Part shown: positions 42,801-51,368 of the stretch, in pieces
How the letters are laid out: the number at the start of each line of letters is the position of its first letter
Position numbering within the stretch: the stretch's first letter is position 1
From: a bacterium
GTDB taxonomy: Bacteria > Patescibacteriota > Saccharimonadia > Saccharimonadales > Saccharimonadaceae
NCBI GenBank assembly: GCA_030530825.1
Contig: JAUMUF010000001.1
Location: 510,757-574,756, forward strand
Length of the DNA stretch: 64,000 nucleotides
Direction: 5' to 3'
The notes under the pieces: generated by a model
Seen by the model: only the letters and a program-made list of their open reading frames with translations
What the model was told of the DNA's origin: nothing
The model's database searches: none
Program-made: the position numbers and the translations under genes

Positions 42801-45182
42801 AGTTATCTTAACTCCGGTAGTAGAACCTCTACTCTCTTGAACACCGTTATTTCCTTCGACTATCTTCTTATCGCCTACTTTTGGTAAAACTTCAAGTATT
42901 CGAGAGGCCAACAAAGGATGATCGGATGTATTGATGACCGACAGTCTGTAGTCAATCTCCTGACCTGGATCTAGCTTATCTATGCTTTTAGTGAAGTCAC
43001 TTCCTTTAGCGCGAATATATTTCTTAATAGCGACCTGCTCAGGCTTAAGAACGATAATATTAGCGGTCGAGCGAGCGACATTGCGCGATTGCTTACCGTC
43101 GTTATTGAAATCCAAGTCATCTAGTCCCTCGGTGCCGATGTAATTCTTATCAGAGTCGTCCCAGAATGTAACGAGCTCGAATTTATGCTTACCATTAGGT
43201 GTAGCCTCGCTAACACTAAAAAGAGAGTTTCGATTAATGCCAGCAAAAACCTCACTAGTTCCAGAATTTGGCTTAAGGTCTATTATCGCGCTTCTGCCTG
43301 TATTTTTATAGTTCTCGTGATACTCAACTACTCCTTCGGCTATCTTTTGACGCACCTGGGGAGTTAGAGAGAAGTCCGGGCTATACAATATAGCACGTCT
43401 CGGGTTTTTCAATTTATTGATAGAAACCCCACTGTTAGAAATCATGGCAGAATATAAGTCGTAGAAGTCTACATAATCGCCGACTGTATATGTCACTTTA
43501 TTTCTTCCTGGCGTAATTTTATTAACCACCTTGGAGGCTATCTTTTCATAATACTTAGAGGCGTCAATCGTCAATTCTTTACCACTAGAATATACCTTGG
43601 CTCGATTTATCTGTTCGGTAGGAGCAGCGTTAAATTCTAAACTGTTTGCATATTCATCAATATCCTTAAAGTCCGTATCTATATCTAAATCAACCCCGTA
43701 CGAATCCTGTCCAGGCAGAGCGTCGGGCAATTGATAACCCTCAGGCATGACAATCTCAACCCTTCTATAATCTTCGATTTCAGCTATAGCGGATAGGCGC
43801 AAAGAAGGGGTGGATTTTTTAATCTCTCCCGCCATAATCTTTGATCCGTCTTTTTTATATAAGAAAACCTGAAATACAGCGTTCTCATTACCTACGCCAA
43901 AAAACACATCCACAGGGCGCAAAGTAATACTCGTAAACTTTAGTTCGTCAGGGATACTATCCTCAACTCTTGACAAAGGAACCCTAACGCCATCACCATC
44001 ATTTCGAATCCTCAAAGCGATTCGCCAATCGCCATCATTGGAGATAGTATTAATATTATATACAAACTTATTAGCGACATACCTGTATCCATTACCGTAA
44101 GTTAACGGCATCTTAGATGCAGTCAACTTATCCTCGCCACTAACTCGCCTAGCCATTACTCTTATGTTTAAGTTATGAGTCCCCTCAACAGGAGGGTTAT
44201 CTTTAACTTCAACTACTAGTTTATGATTGTGTTCTACAGTTTTATTTATGATAGAGTCATCGGTATTTTTGGTATAGTAAAGCTTTATCTTGGCGCCCGA
44301 GACATTAGATTTACCACTAATTATCGACAGATTCTTTCTGGCAATCCGAGTATTAGGGTCGAAGGTCCACCCATCAGCAAGAGAGTCCTGATGAACTTCC
44401 ATATATTCAGGCACTACGTACTCATTGAATGCGCTTGTTATCTCTTTTTTACCGTACGAAGATCCCGATGGATAAGTAATGTTGTTAGTTATCGAAAATT
44501 CCATCACTCCCATAGTCTCATACGAATTCTTATCTATAGTGGAGTTGGTGTGGTCAGTATATCTAGCAATATAGTGCGTATTGGATGTCCCCACCTTACT
44601 CTTGTATGTTGCTGCGTTAAGATCGGATTTAGTAGTATTAACGGATTTAGTTTGGCGGCTCAACAGATTACCGTCTGCAGAATACAACTCATGTATCACC
44701 TCGGGCTTATATCCTGCCGGAGCCTCAACAATTTTAAGCCTGTACTGGGAGTTTATGCTATTTATAGATCCCGCGATTAAGTTTTTATAGTTTAGTCGCT
44801 TAACATAGTGGGTGTCCGTATCCACATTAGACGAGCTTGTAACCAAGTCTGTGGAGTTGATAACTGGGGCTGAAGCGGCGTATTCTTTAGGGAATTTAAT
44901 CAAAAGGTACGCTCCTGGATAGGAACTAGCACCACCATCACTCGTTATTTCAATACGCGACGAGAAAGTCATTGTTTCACCAGATAAAAAGTTAACTTTC
45001 TCGGCACCATTTTCTTTATCCAAGACAGTCAGCGTAGTCTTAACGTTGTTGACGAAATCTCCAACCCTACTCTCTGCCCATATCTTTCCGCTCGTAAATA
45101 AACCAGCCAGAATAACCGCTGGCGCCACAAACAAAGCTATTTTCTCTTTCTTCTTTCTAAAAAAGTCTCCACTTATTTTCAT
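39810..45182 (-). CDS. Giant MucBP-repeat surface adhesin, 1790 aa
   Basis: A cell-surface protein probably used to stick to mucus or host surfaces. Order: signal peptide (1 to about 36, KKEKIALFVAPAVILAGLF), a large unknown N-terminal region with adhesin-like strands, an SdrD B-like domain (about 900-1000; GVAFMDTNNNSLFD...DRGEYSY), nine MucBP-type repeats of about 77 aa (about 1020-1745), a TPNTG sorting-like motif near 1749, a membrane helix and a basic tail (KKSTNKTRK). That is a sortase-type anchor, although the leading Leu of LPxTG is replaced by Thr. AGGGAGGG precedes ATG 45182. It stands alone with a strong promoter. Confidence 0.9.
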   Translation of the reverse strand: MKISGDFFRKKKEKIALFVAPAVILAGLFTSGKIWAESRVGDFVNNVKTTLTVLDKENGAEKVNFLSGETMTFSSRIEITSDGGASSYPGAYLLIKFPKEYAASAPVINSTDLVTSSSNVDTDTHYVKRLNYKNLIAGSINSINSQYRLKIVEAPAGYKPEVIHELYSADGNLLSRQTKSVNTTKSDLNAATYKSKVGTSNTHYIARYTDHTNSTIDKNSYETMGVMEFSITNNITYPSGSSYGKKEITSAFNEYVVPEYMEVHQDSLADGWTFDPNTRIARKNLSIISGKSNVSGAKIKLYYTKNTDDSIINKTVEHNHKLVVEVKDNPPVEGTHNLNIRVMARRVSGEDKLTASKMPLTYGNGYRYVANKFVYNINTISNDGDWRIALRIRNDGDGVRVPLSRVEDSIPDELKFTSITLRPVDVFFGVGNENAVFQVFLYKKDGSKIMAGEIKKSTPSLRLSAIAEIEDYRRVEIVMPEGYQLPDALPGQDSYGVDLDIDTDFKDIDEYANSLEFNAAPTEQINRAKVYSSGKELTIDASKYYEKIASKVVNKITPGRNKVTYTVGDYVDFYDLYSAMISNSGVSINKLKNPRRAILYSPDFSLTPQVRQKIAEGVVEYHENYKNTGRSAIIDLKPNSGTSEVFAGINRNSLFSVSEATPNGKHKFELVTFWDDSDKNYIGTEGLDDLDFNNDGKQSRNVARSTANIIVLKPEQVAIKKYIRAKGSDFTKSIDKLDPGQEIDYRLSVINTSDHPLLASRILEVLPKVGDKKIVEGNNGVQESRGSTTGVKITGPIAPRDGFTILYSTDEPGNNQKESWSKNFITADKIADWSAVRMIKIQQNQGYQVPPQTVVNFVINAKIDDNAADGSIAKNTAAVSISSGGNLVESDPVSAIVNYPIKIQGVAFMDTNNNSLFDQGVDTILPNYRVEILRNNTVVADLLTNDRGEYSYSTKDWGANFSVRFTRPNGIDSHAILVPARNQSNGSTPTSERDNVATTSDIYLNSQSNKVQNRNIGLYIPKGSLRVVYRYTTNPNGGLPYSYEKSSEVVIDTALIGTPYDVRSKRLAQISDGRGLVYEFEEVGPQAPEVGAIKNGETIVFFYYKPKLGSPVKARYVDEQDRELKSEVVVKPDRTQVGTEYASTKDSEITKDNLVYIFKQLKNGSAPERGRVSENEQIVTYVYAPKQGGSVKSRFVDERGQELSAEVEVKPRGTQVGVEYSSSKQNEIQKNGLTYTFKQLGQGSASENGRVKAEDQVVTYVYTPKLGGSVTAKFVNQDGVSIKPDEVLKADQTQIGTQYTSSYPNEIIATDGITYVFEKIIEGSAPREGRVNGEAQVITYRYVPKKGGAVIAEFIAKTGEKLKTDEVVKSTDTPVGTSYTANKDNELTKNNLVYVFESLKQGSAPETGKVKAESQTVTYVYTPKLGGKVDAKFLDENGVEIRALQNISPDRTQVGTSYSSTPPAEITFNDIVYVYKELGGNSAPQNGRVSENPQTISYIYTPKRGGSVIVNFVNEAGDSIKETEILKPNGTPVGTAYNAQEDAEIEKDNLVYVFKELKNGSKPKTGRVSEDSTEVTFVYAPKRGGKVVAKFTTSDGIELQGEEEVSPQDTQVGTEYASTKPEEIEKDGLTYIFKELKEGSAPEEGRVKVDLQTINYIYEPKLGDAVSMRFVDTNGVLLGEIKEILPKGKQVGTPYEAKIPETVTVDGKSYRLKIVRSDKGDAKEKGKVSEDPQMITVIFEFIPPVETPNTGHAQNDKDNTGLIAIVASIILSLGGISIFTIKKSTNKTRK
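39960..42130 (-). repeat. Nine tandem MucBP-type repeats inside the adhesin gene
   Basis: Units of about 230 bp encode the recurring pattern GGSVxAKFVD...G...VGTxY...L.YVFKEL.GSAPExGRV...VTYVYTPK. Seven are very alike; the first and last are diverged. Such arrays can gain or lose units by recombination. Confidence 0.9.
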
Positions 45183-45225
45183 CTTCCCTCCCTTAAATCT
45201 CAACAAGAGACAATATTCTATTAAA

Positions 45226-45254
45226 ATTATATATTAACATAAGCAAAATGTCAA
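45226..45254 (-). promoter_or_regulatory. Promoter of the MucBP adhesin gene
   Basis: TTGACA, 17-bp spacer, TATAAT: full consensus, with a leader of about 40 nt. Confidence 0.9.
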
Positions 45255-45280
45255 TAAAATAAAACGGCATCTCTGCCGTA
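45255..45280 (-). terminator. Terminator of murJ
   Basis: ACGGCA/TGCCGT hairpin followed by TTTTATTTT on the minus strand. Confidence 0.8.
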
Positions 45281-45297
45281 ATTTTCCAAAACTTCAG

Positions 45298-46926
45298 TTA
45301 TCTTCGCCCAAATTGCTTGAATAAAATCGCTTTAATCCTAGAAATTATAGGCTCAGCCTCAGAAACTCTCAGCAATTTCGAAGTACCAAGATATACTCCG
45401 CTCGCTAGCACTCCCATGATCACGAACTTCGGAAAAGTCGAGAAAAACCTCTGATCGCTACCAAGAAGCGGCCAAATCGAAACTAACAAATAACTCGCAA
45501 CAGCCGTAATTGCCGCCGCCAGAACCATTCGCATCACAACACCAATAAATTCCAGATCAAACAATCCATCGATTCGCTTTTTCATCAAAAAAGTCAAAAT
45601 CACGATCTCAAGCACCGCCCCAATTGCTTGTGCCCAAGCCAAGCCATAAACTCCCGCACGCAAGAAAAGACTAAACGCAATCGCTAGGAAAATATTCAGT
45701 CCAATCGCCGCAACAGATACATAAAACGGCGTCCGCGTGTCTTCCATCGCGTAAAAACTTCGAGCGGCAATGTGATAGATAGATCGCGCAAAAAGCGAAA
45801 TCACCAAAACGCCAAGAATCCCCGCAATCGTTTCATCACCGCCGTTCTTGATAAAACTCACAATATAACCACGGAAGAAGAAAAACATCACCGCCACCGG
45901 CAGGCTCAAAAACAAAATCATTCTCAATGCCGCCTGAAGGTCTTTTTTGAACAAATCTTTACGACCAATCGCCAATTTTTCTGTCAAATTAGGGAAAAAC
46001 GCCGTCGAAATCGCCACTCCAATCAGATTAACTGGCATCATCTGGAGCGTCAAACTCTGCGAATACGCCCGCACCGCTCCCGAGCCCATTCGTGAAGCCA
46101 TATTGGTTTCAACAATCGAGTTCACATAATCCAGCCCCTGATCCATCGACCGCGTTGGGAGCAATTTCAAAACCTGCTTGAATCCCTTATTCTTCCAAAA
46201 AATCTTAAAATTATAGTCAAAATCAACTCCAATCAGCCCAAAAGCCGCAACTAAAAGTTGTAAAATCGACCCAAAAGCCACGCCGAGCGCTACGCCCATA
46301 ATTCCGCCCTCGAAAATCTCAAAGCCAAAAATTCTAATTCCGCCAGTAAAAAACACCGTTCCGATAATAATTCCAACATTATAAATCGCTGGCGCCAGCG
46401 CAGAAAACGTAAACCGCCCAATCGCCTGCTGAATACTTGTCAACACCGTCGCAATTGCAAACAAAAACGGATTTATCGCGATCACTCGCATCATAGACAC
46501 GGCCAGCCCGCGAGAACTTTCATTCAAGCCCGGCCCAACGACATATTTTACTAAAGGCTCAGCAAAAATCATAATCAAAACAGATGTCACTAGAGTGATT
46601 AGCGCCAAAAAATTCAGCAAAGAAGAACTCAGTTGCCAGGCTGATTTTTTGTTATAATTCGCCATTCTTTGGCTAAAAACAGGTATAAAGGTCACGCTTA
46701 AGGCGCCAGAAACAAGTATAAAGAACATAAAATCAGGAATTGTAAAGGCTACCGTATAAGCGTCAATCCCCTCAGGATAAGAATCAAGATAGTAAGAATT
46801 CAAAAGCCTGTCTCGCAAAAAGCCAAGCAGACTAGAGAGAAGCGTCGAACTAGCAAGCACAATCGCGGCGAACTTGACCGTTAGCCGCGAATTTGCTTTC
46901 GAAAAAATCGATTTGACTTTTGACAT
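45298..46926 (-). CDS. murJ: Lipid II flippase MurJ
   Basis: MOP-family transporter that flips lipid II across the membrane for peptidoglycan synthesis. The 542 aa have about 14 membrane segments and family motifs near the start (LLGFLRDRLL, GIDAYTVAFTIPDF, GALSVTFIPVFSQ) and middle (YAMEDTRTPFY). It lies 1 nt after ftsH and is probably cotranscribed with it. It ends at a strong terminator. Confidence 0.94.
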   Translation of the reverse strand: MSKVKSIFSKANSRLTVKFAAIVLASSTLLSSLLGFLRDRLLNSYYLDSYPEGIDAYTVAFTIPDFMFFILVSGALSVTFIPVFSQRMANYNKKSAWQLSSSLLNFLALITLVTSVLIMIFAEPLVKYVVGPGLNESSRGLAVSMMRVIAINPFLFAIATVLTSIQQAIGRFTFSALAPAIYNVGIIIGTVFFTGGIRIFGFEIFEGGIMGVALGVAFGSILQLLVAAFGLIGVDFDYNFKIFWKNKGFKQVLKLLPTRSMDQGLDYVNSIVETNMASRMGSGAVRAYSQSLTLQMMPVNLIGVAISTAFFPNLTEKLAIGRKDLFKKDLQAALRMILFLSLPVAVMFFFFRGYIVSFIKNGGDETIAGILGVLVISLFARSIYHIAARSFYAMEDTRTPFYVSVAAIGLNIFLAIAFSLFLRAGVYGLAWAQAIGAVLEIVILTFLMKKRIDGLFDLEFIGVVMRMVLAAAITAVASYLLVSIWPLLGSDQRFFSTFPKFVIMGVLASGVYLGTSKLLRVSEAEPIISRIKAILFKQFGRR

Positions 46927-46927
46927 A

Positions 46928-48781
46928 TTAGTTGTGTAGTTGCGCCTCTTTTGGCAGTTTAGCGTCTTTCAAAATCTCTTTAACTTCTTCTTCGTCGATA
47001 GTTTCTTTCTCGAGAAGCGCCTGCGTTAGAGCCTCGAGAGGTTTTTTATTTGCTCGCAAAATCGCTTGGGCACGAGCGACGGCCTCTTTAATAAGAGCGG
47101 CGACTTCGGCGTCGATTTTTTCAGCAGTTTTTTCAGAGAATGGCCTCTCGCGAGTCATTCGATCAAAGAACATTCCGCCCTCTTCTTCATGGAAAACTTG
47201 GTCCCGAAGTTCAACACCCATTCCGTAGTCGGAAATCATACTTCGAGCAATGTTAGTTGCTGATCGCAAGTCACTTGAAGCGCCCGTCGAAATTCCGCTC
47301 TCGCCGTAAATCATCATCTCGGCCATTCGACCACCCATCGCACGAGCGAGAACATCCTTATATTCAAAAATATTAGTGTAGGATTTATCCTCTGGTGGCA
47401 AGAACCAAGTCACACCACCGGTTCGACCACGAGGTATAATCGTCACCTTATGAACAGGGTCAGAGTCTGGCAAAACATGGCCAACAACGGCGTGGCCAGC
47501 CTCGTGGTAGGCGGTAATTTCGCGGTCAAGATCAGACATAACTTTAGACTTACGCTCTGGACCAATAGCCACCTTCTCAAAGGCTTCTGTCAAATCTTTA
47601 TTGGTGATTTTTTCACGCCCCGCGCGAGCAGCAAGAATTGCCGCCTCGTTAGCCATATTGGCGAGGTCCGCACCTGCCGAACCTGCAGTTTTCTTCGCCA
47701 AAGAGTTAAGATCAAGGTTTTCGACAGCGGGCTTGTTCTTGAAATGAACTTTTAAGATCGCCAAACGATCCTTTCGCTCAGGAAGAGAAATTTCAACACG
47801 GCGGTCAAATCGACCCGGGCGAAGAAGCGCTGGATCGAGAACGTCCACGCGGTTGGTTGCGGCCAAGACGATCACGCCGGTGTCTTTTTCGAAACCGTCC
47901 ATTTCGACCAAAATTTGGTTCAAAGTCTGCTCACGCTCATCGTGTCCGCCGCCCATTCCAGATCCACGCTTACGACCCACGGCGTCAATTTCATCAATGA
48001 AGATAATCGAAGGCGCATTCTTTTTAGCCTTAGAGAACAAATCTCGAACTCGGCTCGCACCGACACCAACAAACATTTCCATAAATTCAGAACCAGAAAT
48101 CGAGAAGAAAGGCACCTTAGCCTCGCCCGCAACCGCTCGCGCAAGCATAGTTTTACCGGTTCCAGGATGGCCAACCATCAAAACACCGCTTGGGATTTTA
48201 GCACCCATCTTCTGGTATTTTTTAGGGTCTTTCAAGAAATCAACCACTTCGAAAAGGTCCTGCTTGGCGTTCTCGTTGCCCGCAATATCTTCGAATTTAA
48301 TTTTCTTTTTATCTTCACCATAAAGTTTTGCGCGAGATTTGCCAAAATTCATCGCCTGAGAATCTCGACCGCCTGCCTGACGCATCATAAAAGTAAAGAA
48401 CGCAATAATCGCCACTGTTGGCAGAAGCATCACCGCCAAGTTCCACCACATATCGCTGGATGTGTCAATAGGTTTGACGTCGACTTCCGTTTTACCCTTT
48501 TCAAGACCTTGCTCGTAGATTGTTCCGCTCTCCTTGACAGATCGCTCAGTTGGCTTTTTCTCGCCTTTTGGTGTAATTTTTACATCATTTCCTTGAATTT
48601 CGATTTTGGCAATTTCACCCTTATTAGCGCGAGAAATCACACTCGAAATAGCAACATCCTTCAACTTTGGTGAAAATCCACCATTCGCCAAATTAAAAAG
48701 CAAAATTCCACCAAAAATCATCACCCAAAAAGCCACATTTCCGGCACGCTTGATTGTTTTTTTCTTCTTATCGTTCTTCAT
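46928..48781 (-). CDS. ftsH: ATP-dependent zinc metalloprotease FtsH
   Basis: Membrane AAA+ protease that removes damaged or unwanted proteins. From ATG 48781 (AAAGGA 4 nt upstream) the protein has 617 aa: membrane segment 1 (about 15-33), an extracellular domain, membrane segment 2 (about 125-145), Walker A GHPGTGKT (His replaces the usual Pro), Walker B IIFIDEID, an SRH region and the zinc site HEAGH. The frame extends to 48841, but that would cross the promoter. All catalytic residues are present. Confidence 0.96.
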   Translation of the reverse strand: MKNDKKKKTIKRAGNVAFWVMIFGGILLFNLANGGFSPKLKDVAISSVISRANKGEIAKIEIQGNDVKITPKGEKKPTERSVKESGTIYEQGLEKGKTEVDVKPIDTSSDMWWNLAVMLLPTVAIIAFFTFMMRQAGGRDSQAMNFGKSRAKLYGEDKKKIKFEDIAGNENAKQDLFEVVDFLKDPKKYQKMGAKIPSGVLMVGHPGTGKTMLARAVAGEAKVPFFSISGSEFMEMFVGVGASRVRDLFSKAKKNAPSIIFIDEIDAVGRKRGSGMGGGHDEREQTLNQILVEMDGFEKDTGVIVLAATNRVDVLDPALLRPGRFDRRVEISLPERKDRLAILKVHFKNKPAVENLDLNSLAKKTAGSAGADLANMANEAAILAARAGREKITNKDLTEAFEKVAIGPERKSKVMSDLDREITAYHEAGHAVVGHVLPDSDPVHKVTIIPRGRTGGVTWFLPPEDKSYTNIFEYKDVLARAMGGRMAEMMIYGESGISTGASSDLRSATNIARSMISDYGMGVELRDQVFHEEEGGMFFDRMTRERPFSEKTAEKIDAEVAALIKEAVARAQAILRANKKPLEALTQALLEKETIDEEEVKEILKDAKLPKEAQLHN

Positions 48782-48812
48782 TTCATCCTTTCTCAGTCTT
48801 ACAGTTCTTACC

Positions 48813-48841
48813 ATTTTATCACTTTTTTTGAAAATTTTCAA
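48813..48841 (-). promoter_or_regulatory. Promoter of ftsH-murJ
   Basis: TTGAAA, 17-bp spacer, TAAAAT on the minus strand. It overlaps the 3' end of tilS. Confidence 0.75.
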
Positions 48842-49710
48842 TCTTCGAAGTAGAAAAATTCTTTTTCGAAGTAGACATTTCGCCCGCCAATAATTTGTGT
48901 TGATTTTTTAGGTAAATATGTTCTTATTTTATGAAGAAAATCCTGCGTTTGACGTTGAAGTGGAATCTCCCCAGACGCACGGAAGATAATTTCGCGCAAT
49001 ATTTCAAAACAAACTTTATTGTCATTTTGAACAAAAAACTTACGACAAATCCGCCCTTTATCATCGCAAATTTTGGTAATAATATCATCTGTAATTTGCG
49101 AGATTTCTTGCGAGATTTGGACTTGACGAGCGTGAAGCGCAGCGATTTCTTGATGTGCGTCAAAATCAGAATTTTCAAGCCTTACCCGCAGTTGATTTCG
49201 AAAGTATTTCTGCTCGGCGTTGGTGGCATCTTCAACCCATTTTATGCCATTTTTCAAACAAAAGTCAATGATTTCGGATTTTCGAAAATTCAAAAGTGGA
49301 CGCTCGATGTCAGAAGAATTCAGCACCGCCAAACCGCGCCAGCCAGTCCCCCGAGAAATATTGAGCGCAACTGTTTCAACCAAATCATCCAGATGATGCG
49401 CTGTAAAAATCACAGCGTTTTCTCGGTCCGCTAACTCTCGTAGAAAGGCATATCGAGCGCTTCGGGCCTGCGCCTCGCTTGCCTGGGCGCCGAGATTTCC
49501 GTGAGTAAATTCAAACCGCAAGCCCTTGGATTCTGCTAAATTTTGAACAAACTTCAAATCCCCAAGACTTTCTTCTCCTCTAATCCCGTGCTCGAAGTGC
49601 GCGACAATGAGATGTCTCTTCGACCATTCTTCGCCCCACTTCTTAATCAAAAATTCAAGCAAAAAAACACTATCAACTCCGCCAGAAACCGCCACGATTG
49701 CCTTTTTCAT
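48838..49710 (-). CDS. tilS: tRNA(Ile)-lysidine synthase TilS
   Basis: Attaches lysine to C34 of the CAT-anticodon tRNA-Ile so that it reads AUA. The 290 aa are shorter than the usual ~430 (only the N-terminal catalytic and linker parts). The PP-loop SGGVDS is at residues 9-14; AHFEHGIRGEES, TAHHLDDLVET and the tRNA-contact DATNAEQKYFRNQLR follow. The ATG is 6 nt after TAAAAT (leaderless). Two non-initiator CAT tRNAs lie nearby (49772 and 53716), one of which is probably its substrate. Confidence 0.92.
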   Translation of the reverse strand: MKKAIVAVSGGVDSVFLLEFLIKKWGEEWSKRHLIVAHFEHGIRGEESLGDLKFVQNLAESKGLRFEFTHGNLGAQASEAQARSARYAFLRELADRENAVIFTAHHLDDLVETVALNISRGTGWRGLAVLNSSDIERPLLNFRKSEIIDFCLKNGIKWVEDATNAEQKYFRNQLRVRLENSDFDAHQEIAALHARQVQISQEISQITDDIITKICDDKGRICRKFFVQNDNKVCFEILREIIFRASGEIPLQRQTQDFLHKIRTYLPKKSTQIIGGRNVYFEKEFFYFED

Positions 49711-49716
49711 AAAACT

Positions 49717-49761
49717 ATTTTACTTGAAATTCTTGAAAAACGCAAAAAAGTGTGTTAAAAT
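49717..49761. promoter_or_regulatory. Interleaved divergent promoters of tilS and tRNA(CAT)
   Basis: Minus: TTGCGT (49740-49745), 17 bp, TAAAAT (49717-49722). Plus: TTGAAA (49733-49738), 17 bp, TAAAAT (49756-49761). The -35 boxes are almost adjacent. Confidence 0.75.
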
Positions 49762-49771
49762 ACCTTGGTAT

Positions 49772-49848
49772 GGTAGCGTAGCTCAGTTGGTTAGAGCGTA
49801 GGACTCATAAGCCTAAGGTCGCAGGTTCAATCCCCGCCGCTACTACCA
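49772..49848 (+). tRNA. tRNA with CAT anticodon (elongator Met or lysidine-type Ile)
   Basis: Acceptor GGTAGCG/CGCTACT with G-T as the first pair; loop CTCATAA. One mismatch stands at the top of the anticodon stem (A-G) and one in the T stem (A-C). CCA is encoded. Met or Ile2 cannot be settled by eye. Confidence 0.85.
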
Positions 49849-49863
49849 GAGATTATTTTAACG

Positions 49864-49892
49864 AAAATCGCGTTTCGGGGCGCGGTTTTTTG
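49864..49892 (+). terminator. Terminator after tRNA(CAT)
   Basis: AAAATCGCG/CGCGGTTTT-type stem followed by a T run. Confidence 0.75.
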
Positions 49893-49908
49893 TTGGGTTG
49901 AGTTAAGC

Positions 49909-49937
49909 TTGACTTTTTACGATATATGTACTATAAC
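49909..49937 (+). promoter_or_regulatory. Promoter of the 61-aa gene, with a long leader
   Basis: TTGACT, 17-bp spacer, TATAAC. The leader runs about 160 nt to ATG 50105 and contains repeated TTTCGAAGA/TTGTTCGAAG and TTGCGAAG/TGCTCGCA segments that can pair. No known riboswitch is recognised. Confidence 0.65.
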
Positions 49938-50104
49938 AAAACCAGGTTAGTCGTCCAGCCAGAACAGTATAAAAGAGTTAGAGAATTCTCCTTTCGAAAA
50001 GAGATTTCATTCTTGCGAAGAGTTTCGAAGATTGTTCGAAGTTGCTCGCAGGGATGAAAATTCTTGACGTAACAACCGGCGGGCTTTAAGCACAGGAGAA
50101 AAAC

Positions 50105-50290
50105 ATGAAACTAAAAGTAGTAGAACAAATCAAAGAGATCGACGAAAGACTCAGCCAGGACTTAACTCCAATGGAGAGGAGTAACCTGGAACTTACCAGA
50201 AAGGCACTCCATATGGATCAGGATTCTCAGATAACTTATAGTGAAAATGGTGTTGTGAAATACTCCAACGACCCCGATATACTCGCCTAA
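50105..50290 (+). CDS. Small hypothetical protein, 61 aa
   Basis: AGGAGA precedes ATG 50105. A polar, helical protein (MKLKVVEQIKEIDERLSQDL...) with no membrane segment and no recognised family. It has its own promoter, an unusually long structured leader and a strong terminator. Confidence 0.55.
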   Translation: MKLKVVEQIKEIDERLSQDLTPMERSNLELTRKALHMDQDSQITYSENGVVKYSNDPDILA

Positions 50291-50299
50291 CTCTTTTTA

Positions 50300-50337
50300 C
50301 CCCTTCGATATTCTTCTTCGAAGGGGTTTTCTTTTTC
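50300..50337 (+). terminator. Terminator of the 61-aa gene
   Basis: CCCCTTCGA/TCGAAGGGG stem followed by TTTTCTTTTT. Confidence 0.85.
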
Positions 50338-50351
50338 CCTTTTTTTCGAAA

Positions 50352-50386
50352 CAAAATAAAATCCGCCAAGCGATTCTGAGCGGATT
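50352..50386 (-). terminator. Terminator of the 37-aa gene
   Basis: ATCCGC/GCGGAT stem with a T-rich tail on the minus strand. Confidence 0.6.
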
Positions 50387-50403
50387 GACTTTTCAGAAAA
50401 ATA

Positions 50404-50517
50404 TTAGATAAAATCCTCGTAATCGTCAAAGGTAGAAATTCTTGCTTCGATGAAATTTCGAAGTTCTTTTTTAGTGCGGTGTCGATCCCAAGTTGCCATT
50501 TTTTCGTGTTTTGCCAT
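50404..50517 (-). CDS. Small charged protein, 37 aa
   Basis: ATG 50517 with AAGGAAAA upstream opens a 37-codon frame (MAKHEKMATWDRHRTKKELR... ends DDYEDFI). TTGACT-17-TATTAT (50556-50584) lies upstream and a hairpin terminator follows, so the unit has every sign of a real small gene. It has a basic middle and an acidic end; no family is recognised. Confidence 0.6.
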   Translation of the reverse strand: MAKHEKMATWDRHRTKKELRNFIEARISTFDDYEDFI

Positions 50518-50555
50518 TTATTTTTCCTTTTTGTTTTGATTAATATTACTGTTTT

Positions 50556-50584
50556 ATAATAGCATAAATATCAATTAAAGTCAA
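50556..50584 (-). promoter_or_regulatory. Promoter of the 37-aa gene
   Basis: TTGACT, 17-bp spacer, TATTAT on the minus strand. Confidence 0.7.
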
Positions 50585-50612
50585 TAGTATTCTAACAAAA
50601 TCTTCAAAATGT

Positions 50613-50641
50613 TTGTGTTTTTTGGCCGAATATAGTATAAT
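50613..50641 (+). promoter_or_regulatory. Promoter of the membrane protein/ATP-cone/flavoprotein operon
   Basis: TTGTGT, 17-bp spacer, TATAAT, 13 nt before ATG 50655, leaving little or no SD room. Confidence 0.7.
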
Positions 50642-50654
50642 TTTTATAACGATT

Positions 50655-51368
50655 ATGGATATTTTTACGGTGTTTTTGGTAATAATTTTGGCCGCAGGCG
50701 TTCAGGCGAGTTTTCAACTGAGCGTGAGTATTTTTACCCTGATTAGTGGTCATAAAATCAGCCAGAGGCTACCACACCGCAAAATTATGAAGTTGTCAAC
50801 CGCAATGGTATTGGGCGTTTTTATCACTAATATCTTGCTGTTTTCTGCACTGGCGTTTTGGATGAGTGGCCTGAGCAACATTTTTGCCAGCAATTTTAAA
50901 GCCTTTTGGGCTGGCGCTATTGGACTTCTCGCTGGAGTGTCTGTGGCAAGTTGGATCTTTTACTATAAAAAGGGTAAAAATACCGGCACCGAAATCTGGC
51001 TACCACGCAACTTTGCTCATTATTTGAGCCAAAAAACTAAGACTTCCGAGCATTCAGCAGAGGCGTTTTCTCTTGGAGCGGGGAGCGTTTTGGCGGAGAT
51101 TTTGTTTATTTTTCCACTGCTATTTTCAGCCGTTTTGGCTACAACGATGGTGAGCACGGCGTGGCAATTTGTGGCGCTTACCACCTACGTTTTCATCGCC
51201 AATTTTCCGCTTTTTGTAGTGTATTGTTTGATTTCTGGCGGGCATAACTTGAGTCAAATACAGATATGGCGAGAGCAAAATCAGCGATTTTTGAAATTAT
51301 TCGCAAGTCTTGGGGCAATTTTACTCAGTGTAATAATTTGGGCCGGGTTTTTAGGGGTTTCAAAATGA
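50655..51368 (+). CDS. Six-segment membrane protein
   Basis: 237 aa from ATG 50655 (a longer frame from 50613 covers the promoter). About six hydrophobic segments, with a basic cytoplasmic loop (SGHKISQRLPHRKI) after the first; the overall shape is like small transporters of the LysE/GAP size class. No specific family motif is recognised. Its stop overlaps the ATG of the ATP-cone gene (ATGA), so the two are coupled. Confidence 0.65.
   Translation: MDIFTVFLVIILAAGVQASFQLSVSIFTLISGHKISQRLPHRKIMKLSTAMVLGVFITNILLFSALAFWMSGLSNIFASNFKAFWAGAIGLLAGVSVASWIFYYKKGKNTGTEIWLPRNFAHYLSQKTKTSEHSAEAFSLGAGSVLAEILFIFPLLFSAVLATTMVSTAWQFVALTTYVFIANFPLFVVYCLISGGHNLSQIQIWREQNQRFLKLFASLGAILLSVIIWAGFLGVSK

Noticed and set aside
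44223-44780. 185-codon open frame opposite the adhesin gene
   Set aside because: Antisense to a clearly coding gene, with no SD and no protein-like motifs. Treated as a shadow frame, as are the long open frames opposite rimK, ftsH and tilS.
49938-50104. Known riboswitch or T-box
   Set aside because: No conserved core of a known class could be recognised by eye, and the downstream gene has no metabolic role to guide a match.
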